DNA from: Sphingobium sp. 15-1
GTDB lineage: Bacteria; Pseudomonadota; Alphaproteobacteria; Sphingomonadales; Sphingomonadaceae
Reading direction: 5' to 3'
Length of the DNA: 64,000 bases
Assembly: GCF_013375535.1 (NCBI RefSeq)
Contig: NZ_JABXJG010000001.1
Location: 744,001 to 808,000, forward strand
Shown piece after piece: positions 62,646 to 64,000 of this stretch (positions are counted from its first letter, which is position 1; every line of letters begins with the position of its first letter). The notes beneath the pieces were generated by a model, which was not told the origin of the DNA, did not search any database, and saw only the letters and a program-made list of their open reading frames with translations. Both the position numbers and the translations under genes were made by a program.

Positions 62646-63416
62646 TTACAATCCCTGAAAATGCGGCGGTCGCTTTTCGCGCGCGGCGGCGATGCCTTCC
62701 TGATGGTCCTGGGTCGTGGCCATCAGCGGCTGCATGGCGAATTCCAGTTCCAGATATTGGTCGAGCGACAGGGCCTGCGCGGCCTCGAACTGCCGCTTGG
62801 CCATGCCCGTCGCCAAAGTCGGCCCCTGCGCCAGCGAACCCGCCATTTCCAGCGCCCGCGCCATCAGCGCGCCGCTCTCGACCAGTTCCAGCACCAGCCC
62901 CAGCCGCAGCGCTTCCTGCGCGTCGACCATGCGGGCGGAATAGACGATTTCCTTGGCCCGCATCGGCCCGACCAGCCGGCTGAGCTGCCAAACGGCTCCC
63001 GCGTCAGGCACATAGCCGATCCGCCCGAAGCTCTGGCAGAAGCGCGCGCCCGGCGTGGCGATGGCGATGTCGCAGGCCAGCGCCAGGCTCCAGCCCGCGC
63101 CAACGCATGCGCCGTCGATCGCCGCGATCACGGGCTTGCGGATGCCGCCGACCGCTTTCACCATCCGGTGCAGCCAGCGCATCCGGCGCAGGAACGCCGC
63201 AGTGCTCTGATGGCCCATGTCGCCGGTATCCGCGCCCGAGCAGAATTGCCCGTTCGCGCCCGTCAGGATGATGGCGCGAACCGCGTCGTCTTCCGCCAAT
63301 TCTTCGAAAATGCGCCAGATTTCCTCGCGCATTGCCATGGTGAAGGCGTTGGCTCGCCCCGGCTGATCGAGCGTGACGATGCCGACGCGCCCCTGGCTTT
63401 CGACCCGGACGGTCAT
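62646..63416 (-). CDS. Enoyl-CoA hydratase/isomerase family protein
   Basis: A 256-residue crotonase. It starts MTVRVESQGRVGIVTLDQPG. The oxyanion-hole motifs are IILTGANGQFCSGADTGDMG near residue 49 and AIDGACVGAGWSLALACDIA near 98. The following motif, FGRIGYVPDAGAVWQLSRLV near 129, has Asp at the place of the second catalytic Glu of hydratases, as in PaaG-like isomerases. It probably acts on an acyl-CoA together with the two downstream genes. First gene of the operon; a good promoter lies upstream. Confidence 0.92.
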   Translation of the reverse strand: MTVRVESQGRVGIVTLDQPGRANAFTMAMREEIWRIFEELAEDDAVRAIILTGANGQFCSGADTGDMGHQSTAAFLRRMRWLHRMVKAVGGIRKPVIAAIDGACVGAGWSLALACDIAIATPGARFCQSFGRIGYVPDAGAVWQLSRLVGPMRAKEIVYSARMVDAQEALRLGLVLELVESGALMARALEMAGSLAQGPTLATGMAKRQFEAAQALSLDQYLELEFAMQPLMATTQDHQEGIAAAREKRPPHFQGL

Positions 63417-63462
63417 GGTGTGGCCCTGCGCTTCACGGCCCTGCTCCCAAAATTTATCTTCG

Positions 63463-63549
63463 GTGCAATATTAAATCCGCAAAGTGTTGCGCTGTCAATT
63501 GAGGAGACGCGTTGACAAGTGCATAATATTGCACGATGGTGCAATAAAA
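63463..63549. promoter_or_regulatory. Candidate operator sites in the divergent control region
   Basis: GTGCAATATTA at 63463-63473 recurs inverted as TAATATTGCAC at 63524-63534, and a third half site GGTGCAATAAAA is at 63538-63549. GTGCATAATATTGCAC (63519-63534) is itself a near-palindrome. The sites flank the control region between the crotonase operon and the PQQ dehydrogenase, suggesting one regulator controls both; no regulator gene is in the window. Confidence 0.55.
63470..63498 (-). promoter_or_regulatory. Sigma-70-like promoter for the crotonase-DUF35-thiolase operon
   Basis: On the minus strand TTGACA (63498-63493), a 17-base spacer and TTTAAT (63475-63470) lie about 55 bases upstream of the crotonase ATG. 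The -10 overlaps a GTGCAATATTA site. Confidence 0.65.
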
Positions 63550-63590
63550 GGCTGCGTCGCGACGCGCCCCGAAGAAAGAGGATGCGATCC

Positions 63591-64000
63591 ATGAAGGCAA
63601 GATTTTCGGCGCTTGCGGCGGGGGCCGCGGTTCTGGCGCTTTCCACCGCCGTGATCTCCCGTTCGGCGGAGAGCGCCGGGCCGGCGGCGGCGAACTGGTC
63701 CAGCTTCGGCGGCGACGACAATGAGCAGCATTACAGCCCGCTCGCGCAGATCAGCGAAGCGAATGTCGGAAAGCTCGGCCTTGCCTGGTCCTATGACGTC
63801 GACACCTATGACAGCTACACCCAGCCGCTGGCGGTGAACGGCGTCATCTATTTTGCCGTGGGACTCAGCGTCGTCCATGCGGTCGACGCGCGCACAGGCA
63901 AGCTGCTGTGGCAATATGATCCCGACGTGGCGAGCCAGCCCGAGGCGAAATGGCGGATGCGCGCCGGTTGGGGCACGCGGGGCATAGCCTATAAGGACGG
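63591..64000 (+). CDS. PQQ-dependent dehydrogenase, methanol/ethanol family (5' part, runs off the window)
   Basis: The first 136 residues of a quinoprotein. A signal peptide MKARFSALAAGAAVLALSTA targets the periplasm. The mature start NWSSFGGDDNEQHYSPLAQI with NVGKLGLAWSYDVDTYDSYT, then QPLAVNGVIYFAVGLSVVHA and DARTGKLLWQYDP, is the first beta-propeller blade typical of PQQ alcohol dehydrogenases. The catalytic and disulfide motifs are beyond the end. It is divergent from the crotonase operon, so an alcohol may be oxidised first and its CoA ester broken down later; that link is inferred. Confidence 0.9.
   Translation, partial: MKARFSALAAGAAVLALSTAVISRSAESAGPAAANWSSFGGDDNEQHYSPLAQISEANVGKLGLAWSYDVDTYDSYTQPLAVNGVIYFAVGLSVVHAVDARTGKLLWQYDPDVASQPEAKWRMRAGWGTRGIAYKD

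Overview
The window looks like chromosomal DNA of a sphingomonad alphaproteobacterium (Sphingobium or Sphingomonas type). It is GC-rich, and its gene neighbourhoods fit that group: dnaG-rpoD, eno-ftsB-pdhA-pdhB, gatCAB, a FecIR/TonB receptor set, and dispersed palindromes of the TTTCGAGCGAAGTCGAGAAACG type. This is gene-order and motif recognition, not a database search. I saw no rRNA, tRNA, CRISPR array or prophage.

Layout. 1-3.1 kb (minus): start of rpoD, dnaG, a small GIY-YIG nuclease beside a perfect inverted repeat, and a YqeY-type protein. 3.2-10 kb (plus): carA, an RraB-like gene, an AT-rich orphan, carB, greA and a rhomboid protease. 10.1-12.4 kb (minus): a DUF4170 gene and four small alanine/lysine-rich or membrane proteins resembling the ElaB/YqjD-YqjE-YqjK group. 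12.6-16.9 kb (plus): eno, ftsB-like, pdhA and pdhB, closed by a terminator. 16.9-19.7 kb (minus): three TadE/TadG-type pseudopilin proteins. 19.9-25.7 kb: mixed housekeeping and transport genes (phytoene-synthase-like, EF-hand, trmFO, VOC, DAACS symporter, M20 peptidase).

25.7-32.5 kb (minus) is a branched-chain amino acid block: leuA with a probable leucine attenuator, yceI, ilvC, ilvN, a small unknown gene and ilvB. 32.6-37 kb holds miaA and serB (divergent, with overlapping start codons), a small lipoprotein, an L,D-transpeptidase whose signal peptide lies out of reach of any normal start codon, and ruvX. 37-42.8 kb holds a DUF3089 gene, gatC-gatA, a second AT-rich orphan resembling the trypco2 domain, gatB and an exported protein. 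43-50.3 kb (minus) holds a large autotransporter and a TonB receptor/FecR/FecI signalling set. 50.4-61 kb (plus) has a serine hydrolase and a compact glycogen block, glgP-glgB-glgC-glgA-glgX. 61-64 kb has a thiolase-like/DUF35/crotonase operon divergent from a PQQ-dependent alcohol dehydrogenase that runs off the end.

Most of the window is ordinary core metabolism. The unusual layer is made of small insertions and repeats. Two AT-rich orphan genes sit between subunit genes of two different glutamine amidotransferases (carA/carB and gatA/gatB). Several palindromic repeat families occur, one of which supplies the stop codons of two unrelated genes and another encodes the tail of the GIY-YIG protein. 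There is also a leucine-rich leader peptide with a terminator before leuA.
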